Of a DNA stretch of 64,000 nucleotides, positions 35,080 through 43,788 are shown piece by piece. The position numbers and the translations under genes were made by a program. The stretch lies in the NCBI RefSeq assembly GCF_014196845.1, contig NZ_JACIEM010000007.1, forward strand, positions 62,001 through 126,000, read 5' to 3'. Within the stretch, counting starts at the first letter, position 1; every line of letters begins with the position of its first letter. The notes under the pieces were generated by a model. It did not search any database. It was given only the letters and a program-made list of their open reading frames with translations, and was not told where the DNA came from. The DNA comes from Aurantimonas endophytica (GTDB lineage: Bacteria > Pseudomonadota > Alphaproteobacteria > Rhizobiales > Rhizobiaceae).

Positions 35080-35858
35080 TTGAATAGCAGCGCGATCATC
35101 GAGGATGCGATCAGCACCCTCGCAAACACCATGAGAATGTATGTCGAAGCGCACATGCGCTTTGGCGATTTGTTCAAGATCGATCCCGAGGAGGCGATCG
35201 ACAATATCGATAGGGCCTTCGAGATGAAGATGGAGGCCTTCCATACGCTCTATGATGTATCGAAGAAGCTCTTTCCCTATTTCGAGCATGGGGACACCGC
35301 TCTGATCATCACGGTTCGAAACGCGATCCATCATCGCGATCACCCGCTGTTTCGAAGCCTTAAGCGACGCCTGCACCTTAATGGAGGTGGAGTGGAACAC
35401 TGGCTCGGCGCCTCCTTTCTGCTGGCGAGCCACCCCACGCTTCGCGGTGCTCGGGTCCTGATGTCCCATCATGTGAGAATGGACGACATAGACGCGCGCA
35501 TCGATCCTTCACGCGCATCGCCATATCTCGACACCTTCGTGAGTGGCACGAAGGCAGCCGATCGGTTGAAGTTGATCGACCATCGGCTCGGGTTTCCAGA
35601 GATTCGCAAATTTCGCTCGCAGCACCGATATCCTGACGACCGGACCTACCTCGACCTCTTGCCAATTTTTGTCTCGGCTGTGTGCAGGTCTTCAAAGCGA
35701 TGAAGGTCGCGGGCATCAGGTTCAAAGGATTCGATGCCAGGACGTACCTGATCCCCTTCACGTCAGAACTCGAGATTGACCTCGGCAGTCAGAACTTCAA
35801 GCAGCTACGCCTGCGTGGCTTGGGGCCGCTCGATCTCATCCCCATTCCCATCGGGTAA
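35080..35858 (+). CDS. Accessory gene with HEPN-like RNx3H motif, in two frames
   Basis: Opposite in strand to all surrounding transfer genes. Frame 1 (35080-35703, TTG start, 207 aa) is helical and holds TVRNAIHHRDHPLF; R80-N81-x3-H85 fits the RNx3H motif of HEPN ribonucleases. Frame 2 (35700-35858, 52 aa, MKVAGIRFKGFDARTYLIPF) overlaps by ATGA. Removing one TG of GTGTG near 35685 joins the two as AVQVFKAMKVAGI, so this may be a single ~258-residue protein broken by a 2-base slip. I do not recognise a full-length family. HEPN proteins are often RNases in toxin-antitoxin or defence systems; here that is inference from one motif. Confidence 0.5.
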
Positions 35859-36038
35859 GAATTGGGTGCGCTTGCATATACCTTATCGGTATGCGGACAG
35901 TGTCTCGAACGCGCGCCTTCCAAAGCGGACCAGTCCGAGTCGCTTGGCAGGAGATAGTGCTAGCTGTTGCGCGACGCTGCCGTTTGCTGTGGAGGTCGCG
36001 GACCGCACGAAGGTCTGAATATCTGACGAAGCAATCTA

Positions 36039-36476
36039 TCAATCGACGGCGTCACGCCCTGGACCAATGTCTTCGGAAATCTCCTGCCGCAGCTTCGGCC
36101 CGCTCGCGAGTCGACGACCCAGAGCCGCGATGAACGCCTCATATCGTTCGCCGGCCTTGGCACGAGCGGCCTGAGCGGCAGGCTCGGGCAATGCCGGTGT
36201 CGTGGTCAGCCAGAAGCGAACGAAGATGGCCAGCGTCTCGACGGAGATACCGACATCGCGCTCCATGCGGGTCATGCGCCGGTCGAGCTGGTCGAGGCGC
36301 TTGGTGATCGCCGCCTCCTGACGCTCGGCAGCGTCGGGTGACAAGAACGATGCGATGCCGGCCTCGGCGACCAGCGAGAGTGAGTGACCGCGTCGCGCTG
36401 CGTGCGCAGAGAGGGCTTTCATGACATCGGGCTCGAGATAGACGGACAGCCGCTGCTTCTTCGGGGATTTCGTCAT
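36039..36476 (-). CDS. CopG-type ribbon-helix-helix regulator
   Basis: A 145-residue protein. KKQRLSVYLEPDVMKALSAH then AARRGHSLSLVAEAGIASFL is an RHH DNA-binding fold, followed by a coiled coil (AAITKRLDQLDRRMTRMERD). In this module type a CopG gene sits between traG and trbB and is thought to regulate transfer genes or assist the relaxosome. It lies 10 bases after traG. The insertion at 34.9-36.0 kb begins just beyond its stop. Confidence 0.88.
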   Translation of the reverse strand: MTKSPKKQRLSVYLEPDVMKALSAHAARRGHSLSLVAEAGIASFLSPDAAERQEAAITKRLDQLDRRMTRMERDVGISVETLAIFVRFWLTTTPALPEPAAQAARAKAGERYEAFIAALGRRLASGPKLRQEISEDIGPGRDAVD

Positions 36477-36486
36477 GGCGGCCCTC

Positions 36487-38472
36487 CTAAAGCTCGATGC
36501 CGTCGCCGGGGTCGAGGGAAGCCTGGCGCGCGACCTGCCGCATGTTCTGGTTCATGCGGCTGAGGCGCGCGGCCTCATCATCGGCATCGTCCGCCGGGTC
36601 GATCTCGAACTCATTCACGATCGGCGCCACCTTAGCGATCGGCTGCACGCGGCTCAGCTCGGGCTGGCAGCGGCGCTCGGAATCCGTTGTGTCCTCCTCA
36701 TCTGTGCCGGTTCCGGTCGTGGACGCCAGGATCTCTGGCGAAGGTGGCAACGCCAGCTGACTCCAGTCATCGGACGAGACCGCGTCCGGCTTCGTTGTGG
36801 TCGGCGGCGGCATCAACCGTTCCTGAAACCGACGGTCTTCGTAATAGCGCGCCTTCTTGGCCCGGATCGGCGGCGTGCCGGCGACCATGACGATTTCGTC
36901 GGAAGGCGGAAGCTGCATGATCTCACCGGGCGTGAGCAGCTGCCGGGCCGTTTCCGAGCGCGACACCATCATGTGGCCGAGCCAGGGCGAAAGCCGGTGG
37001 CCGGCATAGTTCTTCATCGCCCGCATCTCGGTCGCGGTGCCCAGCGCATCCGACACGCGCTTGGCGGTCCGCTCGTCGTTGGTCGCGAAACTGACGCGGA
37101 CATGGCAGTTGTCGAGGATCGAATTGTTAGGCCCATAGGCCTTTTCGATCTGGTTGAGTGACTGGGCGATCAGGAAGCTCTTGAGGCCGTAGCCCGCCAT
37201 GAACGCGAGCGCAGATTCGAAAAAGTCGAGACGCCCGAGCGCCGGGAATTCGTCCAGCATGAGCAGCAGCCGGTGCCGGCCGCCCTTGGCCTGCAGGTCC
37301 TCGGTGAGACGCCGGCCGACCTGATTGAGGATCAGGCGGATCAGCGGCTTTGTGCGGTTGATGTCCGAGGGCGGCACCACGAGGTACAGCGTCGAGGGGT
37401 GCTTGCCGCCGACGATATCGGCGATGCGCCAGTCGCATCGCCGGGTCACCTCGGCGACGACGGGATCGCGGTAGAGGCCAAGGAACGACATCGCAGTCGA
37501 GAGCACGCCCGAGCGCTCGTTGTCCGATTTGTTCAGGAGCTCGCGCGCGGCGCTGGCGATGACGGGGTGCGGGCCGGCTTCGCCGAGATGCGCGGTCTTC
37601 ATCATTGCCGCCAGCGTCGACTCGATCGGACGCTTCGGATCAGAGAGGAAGGCGGCGACGCCGGCGAGCGTCTTGTCAGCCTCGGCGTAGAGGACATGGA
37701 GGATCGCGCCGACCAGCAGCGCATGACTGGTCTTTTCCCAGTGATTGCGCTTCTCGAGCGATCCTTCCGGATCGACCAAAATATCGGCGATGTTCTGCAC
37801 GTCGCGGACCTCCCACTCGCCACGGCGCACCTCGAGGAGCGGATTGTAGGCGGCCGACTTCGGATTGGTCGGATCGAACAGCAGCACGCGCCCGTGTCTT
37901 GATCGGAAGCCTGCCGTCAGCGTCCAGTTCTCGCCCTTGATGTCATGCACGATCGCCGAGCCCGGCCAGGTCAGCAGCGAGGGCACGACGAGCCCCACGC
38001 CCTTGCCGGAACGGGTCGGCGCGAAGCACAGCACATGCTCCGGACCGTCATGGCGAAGATAGTCGCGGTCGAGCTTGCCGAGCACCACGCCGTCGGGACC
38101 GAGCAGGCCGGCGGCCTTTACTTCGTCATCCCGCGCCCAGCGTGCCGAACCGTAGGTCTCGACATTCTTCGCCTCGCGCGCCCGCCAGACGGACATGCCG
38201 ATCGCCACCGCGATCGAGATGAAGCCGCCGGACGCCGCGATATAGGCACCTTCGACGAAGATCGGCGGCGCATAGGCGTCATAGAAGTACCACCACCAGA
38301 AGAAGGCCGGCGGATAATAGATCGGCCAGCCGGCAAGTTCGAACCAGGGCGGGCCAAGCTGGGGCTGGAAACCGAGCCGATAGGCCGTCCACTCCGTGGC
38401 CGCCCAGGTCGTGAAGAGCACGATCATGAAAACGGTGAGGATCTGGCCCCAGAGGATTTTCGTCGCCGACAT
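36487..38472 (-). CDS. traG: Coupling protein TraG (VirD4-like)
   Basis: A 661-residue T4SS coupling protein. Two or three N-terminal membrane segments (GQILTVFMIVLFTTWAATEW, PPAFFWWWYFYDAY) precede the ATPase. Walker A is APTRSGKGVG near residue 149; Walker B is LLMLDEFPALG near 402; FLIAQSLNQI is the sensor. It brings the relaxase-DNA complex to the channel. The C-terminal 90 residues are acidic and variable. It is 25 bases downstream of the relaxase gene. Confidence 0.96.
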   Translation of the reverse strand: MSATKILWGQILTVFMIVLFTTWAATEWTAYRLGFQPQLGPPWFELAGWPIYYPPAFFWWWYFYDAYAPPIFVEGAYIAASGGFISIAVAIGMSVWRAREAKNVETYGSARWARDDEVKAAGLLGPDGVVLGKLDRDYLRHDGPEHVLCFAPTRSGKGVGLVVPSLLTWPGSAIVHDIKGENWTLTAGFRSRHGRVLLFDPTNPKSAAYNPLLEVRRGEWEVRDVQNIADILVDPEGSLEKRNHWEKTSHALLVGAILHVLYAEADKTLAGVAAFLSDPKRPIESTLAAMMKTAHLGEAGPHPVIASAARELLNKSDNERSGVLSTAMSFLGLYRDPVVAEVTRRCDWRIADIVGGKHPSTLYLVVPPSDINRTKPLIRLILNQVGRRLTEDLQAKGGRHRLLLMLDEFPALGRLDFFESALAFMAGYGLKSFLIAQSLNQIEKAYGPNNSILDNCHVRVSFATNDERTAKRVSDALGTATEMRAMKNYAGHRLSPWLGHMMVSRSETARQLLTPGEIMQLPPSDEIVMVAGTPPIRAKKARYYEDRRFQERLMPPPTTTKPDAVSSDDWSQLALPPSPEILASTTGTGTDEEDTTDSERRCQPELSRVQPIAKVAPIVNEFEIDPADDADDEAARLSRMNQNMRQVARQASLDPGDGIEL

Positions 38473-38497
38473 GGCGGGGTCCTTTCTTGATTACGGG

Positions 38498-40237
38498 CTA
38501 CAGGCCGAGGCCGCGTTTGCGGCCAAAACTCCAATCGACCCCGCCATCGCCGCGAGCGACGCCGGAGACTTGCTGGCCAAGGTGCTTTTCGAGAGACGGC
38601 GACCAGGGCACGAGCTGGAAGCCGAGGCCGTCGTCGATCATGGCGAAGCGGCCCGACGCGAGAGCGATGCGCTGCCGATAGGCGCCGGCGACATATTCCC
38701 CGGTCCCCGCCTTGGCGAACGCGCGGCCGGTCTCGGCCGCGAGCTTCTCAGCCGTCGCTTCGACCTCGCGCTGACGCAGCGTGTCGATGAGGTTGCGGGA
38801 GAAGATGACGCTGCGGCCGTGGCGCTCGGCCAGGCGCTGTACGATCAGATGTTCGGCGCGGCGGTCCATCGCGTCGCGCACCTCAGCGCCGAACCCGCCA
38901 CCGCCAAGCGCCACCGGCTCGCGGGCGATCGCCTGCCGATCGAGCCAGGTCGCGCCGGTCGCGGTGACCTGGGCGGAGATATCGAGGTCCGAGCGGACGG
39001 CAAGCGCGACGCGCCGCTGCCCCCGCGCATCGTCGAACCTGCGCAGCTCGACGATCGAACCCGGCGCACTGTCGCCGGCGGCCTCGATGTCTGGCAGCTT
39101 GATGTGGTGGGTTCGGCCATCGACCCCGTCGACAACGGCATAGGCCGTGCCCTTGAGTTCGTCGTCGAGGCCTCGCGTCACAAGCCGGCCGACCACGGGG
39201 TCGTTCAGGCTTTCGCCGGCGAGCACATAGCTTGCCGCGCCGCGCTCGATGCCGCGGTCGGTCAGCGCGCGGTGCATGCGCTTGATGATATCGCCACGCT
39301 CGCCAAGCTCGCGCAGCGTCGCCTCGGCCTTTTCGGAGATCGTCCATTGGCCGGGACCGATCTCGTCGGCGAGGCCAAGGCCTTCGAGCTTGCGCAGTCG
39401 CCCGACCTTCAGCGCGTGGAATTCGTCTGGCTGTCGGTCGGGATGCGGGGCGAGATCGACGACGCCGGTCCTGTAGGCGTCGCGCGCGAGTTGGCGATCG
39501 AGATTGGTCCAGCGATCGGACTCGACCTGGCGCTCGATGGTCCGACGGATTTCGTGATCGGTGCGTGGTCCCAGCTCCTGCGTGATGAGATCGCGTGCGC
39601 GGTCGCGCATGCCCTCCTTGATGTAGTCGCGCGAGATGACGAGGTTCTCGCCGTCGTCGCGCACGCCGCGCATGATCAGATGGACATGGGGATGCTCGGT
39701 GTTCCAGTGATCGACGGCGACCCAGTCGAGCCTCGTGCCGAGATCCTTCTCCATCTGGCCAACGAGCTCGCGGGTGAACCCTTTGAGGTCGGCCATCTCC
39801 ACCGCGTCGTCGGGCGAGACGATGAAACGGAAATGATGCCGGTCGTCCTCGCACCGCTCCGCGAACGCCTTGGGGTCGGCGTCATCCCCGCCGGGACCGA
39901 ACAGCCGGGCCTTCTCTCCATCCCGGGTCACGCCTTCGCGACGGAGATAATTGAGGTGGGCGCCGAGCGGCGCGTTGCGTCCGCCCTGGCGCACGACGCG
40001 GGCCTTGACGACGGCGCCGCGCGAGCGGGCCGTCAGCAGCCGGTTGGCCTGTACCGCCGCGCGCTGGCCGCGACCAAAACGGGAGCGGTTGCCGGGACCA
40101 ATCCTTCCTTGCCGGGAGACTGCGCCGCCGGCCTTCTGCGCGGCGGCGAGCGCCTGCGCGATGAAGGGCCGCGCCTGTTGCGCGCGCGTCGAACGGATGC
40201 GCCCTGGCCGGATGCGGAAATCGTCCTCGGCGCTCAT
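38498..40237 (-). CDS. Relaxase/mobilization nuclease (VirD2-like, DUF3363)
   Basis: A 579-residue relaxase. The N-terminus is basic (FRIRPGRIRSTRAQQARPF), with the histidine motif DHWNTEHPHVHLIMRG near residues 172-187 that binds the metal in HUH relaxases. The C-terminal part (from about 280) is the DUF3363 region with ALTDRGIERGAASYVLAGES. It nicks the transfer origin and pilots the strand. Start ATG 40237 is preferred; an ATG at 40255 adds six residues. A large inverted repeat lies 114 bases upstream (40351-40410). Confidence 0.92.
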   Translation of the reverse strand: MSAEDDFRIRPGRIRSTRAQQARPFIAQALAAAQKAGGAVSRQGRIGPGNRSRFGRGQRAAVQANRLLTARSRGAVVKARVVRQGGRNAPLGAHLNYLRREGVTRDGEKARLFGPGGDDADPKAFAERCEDDRHHFRFIVSPDDAVEMADLKGFTRELVGQMEKDLGTRLDWVAVDHWNTEHPHVHLIMRGVRDDGENLVISRDYIKEGMRDRARDLITQELGPRTDHEIRRTIERQVESDRWTNLDRQLARDAYRTGVVDLAPHPDRQPDEFHALKVGRLRKLEGLGLADEIGPGQWTISEKAEATLRELGERGDIIKRMHRALTDRGIERGAASYVLAGESLNDPVVGRLVTRGLDDELKGTAYAVVDGVDGRTHHIKLPDIEAAGDSAPGSIVELRRFDDARGQRRVALAVRSDLDISAQVTATGATWLDRQAIAREPVALGGGGFGAEVRDAMDRRAEHLIVQRLAERHGRSVIFSRNLIDTLRQREVEATAEKLAAETGRAFAKAGTGEYVAGAYRQRIALASGRFAMIDDGLGFQLVPWSPSLEKHLGQQVSGVARGDGGVDWSFGRKRGLGL

Positions 40238-40350
40238 GGGCGTGGTCCCGCACATCGCGCAAAGCCGAGGAAATTGTTGGGAAAGCGCCGCGCGCGCAGG
40301 CTACGCCGATCAGGCGCACCTCGCGAAAACGCGCTATAACCCCTTGAAAA

Positions 40351-40410
40351 ACCACAACCGCACGAGGCCGCACATCGCGGCCCTTTATCCTGCCATCGTG
40401 CGGTTGTGGT
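40351..40410. promoter_or_regulatory. 15-base inverted repeat upstream of relaxase: oriT or terminator
   Basis: ACCACAACCGCACGA (40351-40365) and TCGTGCGGTTGTGGT (40396-40410) are perfect arms. A nested stem GGCCGC/GCGGCC lies in the 30-base loop. Upstream of a relaxase gene this is where a transfer origin is expected. On the minus strand the stem is followed by TTTTT-like sequence, so termination after the transglycosylase gene is also possible. Confidence 0.55.
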
Positions 40411-40481
40411 GACTGCTCTTCCCACTTCTGACGCCAGTTCCACGCCAGAGCCCGAAAATGCAGCCGGGAGTGCGAAGCCCA

Positions 40482-41246
40482 TCATCGCGGCCCCGCGCCG
40501 TCGGTTCGCGCCACGAACATGCCGTCCGATCGCGGTGCAGGCCGTGTCGGATCGGCCACGGTCTCTGGCACAGATGGTGCAGCGGCATCGCCGTTGGGCT
40601 GCGGCCGATCTGCATGCGGCCTGCTATCGACCTGCACGATGAAGAGCGGCGCACGGGTCCAGGCGAGCGGATCGGCGGTCGCTACCGTGACGGGGGCAGC
40701 AAGATCGCCGCCGCCGACGACTGGTGCAAGAGCGGCGACATAGGCGCGCGTTTCGGCCGGCAATTGGCGACCGTTGGCGCGATATTCCTCGTAGCGCCCG
40801 GGACCGGCATTGTAGGCCGCCAGAAAGCCCGGCGAGCCGTAGCGATCGTGCATCTCGCGCAGATAGGCCGCGCCCGCCATGATGTTGTCGCGTGGATCAT
40901 AGGGATCGCCGCCGAGCCCATGTCGGGCGCGCAGATCTGCCCAGGTGGCCGGCATGATCTGCATCAAGCCCATCGCGCCTTTGGGCGAGATCGCGCGCAC
41001 ATCACCGCGACTCTCCACGCGCATGACGGCGCGAATCCACCCCTCTGGGATGCCGAACCGGCGCGCTGCGTCGGCGACATGACCGGCATAGGGATCGCTG
41101 GGTGATGCGCGCTCCACCGATGCGTCTTGTGCGGCGGCCGGTACGGTCGGCGACAGGCCGGTAAGCAGGCCGGAAAGGAGAATGAAGGCTGTGCGCCGGA
41201 CGGTACGAAACCGCCCGACGACAGCGCGATGGCGGCGGGCCGACAT
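40482..41246 (-). CDS. Lytic transglycosylase (VirB1-like)
   Basis: A 254-residue exported SLT-domain protein. The signal peptide ends near PAAAQ (residue 40). The catalytic Glu78 lies in AVMRVESRGDVRAISPKGAM; GLMQIMPATWADLRARHGLG and FLAAYNAGPGRYEEYRA complete the transglycosylase fold. It opens peptidoglycan for channel assembly. The last 70 residues are Pro-rich and variable. It lies between the DUF736 gene and the relaxase gene, its usual position. Confidence 0.92.
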   Translation of the reverse strand: MSARRHRAVVGRFRTVRRTAFILLSGLLTGLSPTVPAAAQDASVERASPSDPYAGHVADAARRFGIPEGWIRAVMRVESRGDVRAISPKGAMGLMQIMPATWADLRARHGLGGDPYDPRDNIMAGAAYLREMHDRYGSPGFLAAYNAGPGRYEEYRANGRQLPAETRAYVAALAPVVGGGDLAAPVTVATADPLAWTRAPLFIVQVDSRPHADRPQPNGDAAAPSVPETVADPTRPAPRSDGMFVARTDGAGPR

Positions 41247-41249
41247 CGT

Positions 41250-41588
41250 TCAGTCCCGCTCGCCGCGCTTGGGCGGGCGGTTCCAGTGCAGACCCCAGGC
41301 GGACTTGTCGTCGCCCGACTGGAAGAGGTTGGCGCGGATCGGCTGGCTGAACGTCGGATCGTCGAGTTGCAGCGAGACGTATTCACCGGCCTTCTCGCCG
41401 GTGCGTTTCCAGCCGGCGCCGACTTCGGGACCGTCTTCCTCCGATCCGAGATGGACGCGATAGTCGGGCGCGTTTTCAGTGTCGGATTGTTCCGCGGGCA
41501 CGAGCACTAGCTCGGCGTCGAGAGCGAGCGTTTTGACGCGCCCAGCATAGCCTGACTTTGTGCGGCTGAATTGACCGATCAGGGACAT
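41250..41588 (-). CDS. DUF736 protein
   Basis: A 112-residue protein. SLIGQFSRTKSGYAGRVKTL and APDYRVHLG, then GEKAGEYVSLQLDDPTFSQP, fit the DUF736 family, a small beta-rich cytoplasmic protein always found in this conjugation module and in related plasmids. Its role is unknown. The transglycosylase gene starts 3 bases downstream of its stop. Confidence 0.9.
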   Translation of the reverse strand: MSLIGQFSRTKSGYAGRVKTLALDAELVLVPAEQSDTENAPDYRVHLGSEEDGPEVGAGWKRTGEKAGEYVSLQLDDPTFSQPIRANLFQSGDDKSAWGLHWNRPPKRGERD

Positions 41589-41633
41589 GATTGCCTCCGT
41601 GAGTGTGCGGTGAGGTTGGGAATGGGCGTGCCG

Positions 41634-42179
41634 TCACCGCGTCGGCGCGCGCCAGACGAAGCGGCCGTCACCGTCCTCGTCGGTGTAGAGAGGGATCGCC
41701 CGGCCGATCACGGCGGAGGCGGGGAGCGGGCCGAAGTAGCGGCCGTCGAGGCTGTCGCGGACTTCCCAGTTCATCAGGAAGAGTTCGCCCTCCGCGACGA
41801 CGCGGCAGCCCTGCCACGCGGGCAGCGGATTGCCACGACGATCGCGGTCCAGCGCATCGCCCATCGGCGCGGCGTCGACGGTGATCGCGAGGCCGGTCCT
41901 GCAAACCCGTTGGCCAGGAAGCGCCACGACGCGCTTCATCAGGGGGACGCCGCGCGGCAGATAACCGCCCTCGGCGAGGAAGCTTGCGAGCGGCTCGGGC
42001 GCGCGCACGGCGACCAGGTCCGTGACGTCGGGGGACCGGTCCGGCTCGATGGCGTAGAGTCCGACCGGTGTGCTGGCCGAGGCGTTCCAGATCAGCTTCG
42101 GCGCGAAGGAAACGAGCGAGAGGACGCCGAGCAAAGACACAGCGGCCGTGGTCGTGATGGCGTAGCCGAGCCGACTCAT
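41634..42179 (-). CDS. traF: TraF-type signal peptidase (S26 family)
   Basis: A 181-residue S26 peptidase with an N-terminal membrane helix (ITTTAAVSLLGVLSLVSFAP). The catalytic Ser36 is in NASASTPVGLY, and the general base Lys82 in LMKRVVALPGQRV. The C-terminal NWEVRDSLDGRYFGPLPASA is typical. TraF of IncP plasmids cyclises the TrbC pilin, so this protein should act on the trbC product. Its start overlaps the DUF2840 stop (ATGA). Confidence 0.93.
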   Translation of the reverse strand: MSRLGYAITTTAAVSLLGVLSLVSFAPKLIWNASASTPVGLYAIEPDRSPDVTDLVAVRAPEPLASFLAEGGYLPRGVPLMKRVVALPGQRVCRTGLAITVDAAPMGDALDRDRRGNPLPAWQGCRVVAEGELFLMNWEVRDSLDGRYFGPLPASAVIGRAIPLYTDEDGDGRFVWRAPTR

Positions 42180-42694
42180 GCGCCAATCTCCCGGCGCAGA
42201 AGGAAGGCGCGATGGCGCTGCATCGTGTAGGCGCGCGGCGTCTCGCCGGCGGCAAGGCGGTTGTGGACGTGCCGCCAGTGATCTGGCGCCACCTCGACCG
42301 GATCGATGCTGGCCGCCTCGATCGCGTCGATGAGCTGGAGCATGCGCTCTACCTTCGGCCAGCCATCGACGCGCAGCAGAATGTCGCCGCCGGGCGTCAC
42401 GGTCGGTATCGTCTGGCAGGGTTCGCCGGGGCCGACGGCGCGCAGGATGTCGAGCCGGGAGAGCATCGTGCCGTGCTCGTTCGCGGCCCAGCGCACCAGC
42501 GCGAACGTCGTTCCGGGAGGGAAGAAGAGGATGCGACGACGGCGGTCGAGGACCTGTTCGCGGACCTCGCGGCCGAAACGGATCCAGTGTTCGACCTGCT
42601 TCTCGATCCAGACGAGTTCGACCTGGGTGAGATCTTCCGGCGACGCGAGAAGCGCGCGGCCGGCGCGCGCGGATGCGGCGGTAAGGCCGGTCAT
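42176..42694 (-). CDS. DUF2840 protein
   Basis: A 172-residue protein. LTQVELVWIEKQVEHWIRFG, then RRRILFFPPGTTFALVRWAA and LRAVGPGEPCQTIPTVTPGG, match DUF2840, a family confined to this conjugation module. Its role is unknown. The C-terminal DHWRHVHNRLAAGETPRAYT is also conserved. It overlaps the RHH gene upstream and traF downstream, so these genes form one operon with parA. Confidence 0.9.
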   Translation of the reverse strand: MTGLTAASARAGRALLASPEDLTQVELVWIEKQVEHWIRFGREVREQVLDRRRRILFFPPGTTFALVRWAANEHGTMLSRLDILRAVGPGEPCQTIPTVTPGGDILLRVDGWPKVERMLQLIDAIEAASIDPVEVAPDHWRHVHNRLAAGETPRAYTMQRHRAFLLRREIGA

Positions 42695-42945
42695 TGGGCG
42701 TCTCCTTGGGCTGGTGGGAACTCGCGCTCGAACAGCGCGCGCAGCATGTCGGCGACGGTCTGGCCGCGCTGGAAGGCCGCGATTTTGATCCGGCCGCGCA
42801 TGTCGGCGGTGACGTCGACGGTCAGCCTGGCCGAGAAGTCGTCGGCGGGCGGCGGTCGTTCCGTCTGGCGATCGGGCGCCTTGATCCAGCTTTCCGGATC
42901 GCCGGGCCGGGATGCGAAGCCGCGTTTGGGGGATCGTTCGCTCAT
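42691..42945 (-). CDS. Ribbon-helix-helix partition partner
   Basis: An 84-residue protein. After a flexible N-terminus, residues 43-80 read ARLTVDVTADMRGRIKIAAF then RGQTVADMLRALFEREFP, an RHH fold. Located directly after parA (overlap of four bases), it is likely the DNA-binding partner of a ParA-type partition system, as ParG/ParC-like proteins are. Start ATG 42945 is set by overlap with the parA stop. Confidence 0.8.
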   Translation of the reverse strand: MSERSPKRGFASRPGDPESWIKAPDRQTERPPPADDFSARLTVDVTADMRGRIKIAAFQRGQTVADMLRALFEREFPPAQGDAQ

Positions 42946-43580
42946 GCGCCGATCCTCAAGATTTCGGCCGCGAGCGCGGTGATCTCGCGCGCGCCCTGAC
43001 AATCCTCGTCCTGCTCGGCGGCGATCCGGCCGGTCTGCACGACATCGGCGAAGACGATGCGCTGGCCGATGGTCGCCGTGAGTAACGGCGGGTCGTGGTC
43101 GGCGAGCGTTTCGGCGGTTTCGCGCGCGAGTACGGTCCGGGCCGCGCATCGGTTCAGCACGAACCGCGCCTTGAGTTCCGGCCGATAGATCCGCGCTTCG
43201 CTGAGCAGCGTCAGCATCTCGGCCGACGCCCAGCCGTCGAGCGGGGACGGCTGCACCGGGATCAGCACGAGGTCGGCGGCCAGCAGAGCCGAGCGCATCA
43301 GACCGGCGACACGCGGGGGCCCGTCGATGACGACGTGGTCCGCGTCACGCGCCAGCTCCGGCGCTTCGCGATGCAGGGTGTCCCGCGCCAGGCCGACGAC
43401 ACCGAAGAGCCTTTGCAATCCCTCCCGGCTGCGTTGCTGCGACCAGTCCAGAGCCGAGCCCTGGGGGTCGGCGTCGATCAGCGTGACGCGCTTGCCGTTG
43501 CGGGCCCATTCGCCCGCGAGATGCAGCGCCAGCGTCGTCTTGCCGACACCGCCCTTCTGGTTGAGGAGCGCGACGATCAT
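42942..43580 (-). CDS. parA: ParA-type partition ATPase
   Basis: A 212-residue ParA/MinD-type ATPase. The deviant Walker A is LLNQKGGVGKTTLALHLAG (residues about 5-23); TLIDADPQGSALDWSQQR is motif 2, and VVIDGPPRVAGLM carries Walker B. It lacks the long N-terminal domain of type Ia ParA, so it is the small Ib type. It positions the element before division or stabilises the excised form. The upstream region carries the iterons and a palindrome at 43642. Confidence 0.93.
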   Translation of the reverse strand: MIVALLNQKGGVGKTTLALHLAGEWARNGKRVTLIDADPQGSALDWSQQRSREGLQRLFGVVGLARDTLHREAPELARDADHVVIDGPPRVAGLMRSALLAADLVLIPVQPSPLDGWASAEMLTLLSEARIYRPELKARFVLNRCAARTVLARETAETLADHDPPLLTATIGQRIVFADVVQTGRIAAEQDEDCQGAREITALAAEILRIGA

Positions 43581-43641
43581 GACGGTCTCCCGGCGATCAG
43601 GGACTCGTCCACACGGCGCGAAAAAGCCGGTTGCGTTAGAA

Positions 43642-43658
43642 AGATTCCGTAGGAATCT
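43642..43658. promoter_or_regulatory. 17-base palindrome upstream of parA
   Basis: AGATTCC-GTA-GGAATCT has perfect 7-base arms. It lies about 60 bases before parA on the minus strand and could be a partition operator/centromere or autoregulatory site. On position alone the choice cannot be made. Confidence 0.45.
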
Positions 43659-43717
43659 AGGTTAGATAAGTTACGGGGCTCGCAAGCTGCTGATTCAGCG
43701 CGAGAAATCGACGATTT

Positions 43718-43783
43718 CGGTCCCCGATAGCACGAGAGTCCGGTCCCCGATGGCACGATAGTGCCGGTCCCTGATAGCACGAG
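43718..43783. repeat. Three iteron-like direct repeats between repA and parA
   Basis: CGGTCCCCGATAGCACGAG occurs at 43718-43736, with variants at 43741-43759 (two changes) and 43765-43783 (one change). The period is 23-24 bases, about two helical turns. They lie just beyond the 3' end of repA, and the repA product probably binds them, making this a candidate replication origin. Confidence 0.75.
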
Positions 43784-43788
43784 ACTAT

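Noticed and set aside
38396-40339. 647-codon plus-strand open frame
   Set aside because: Antisense of the relaxase gene, which carries the histidine motif and family layout.
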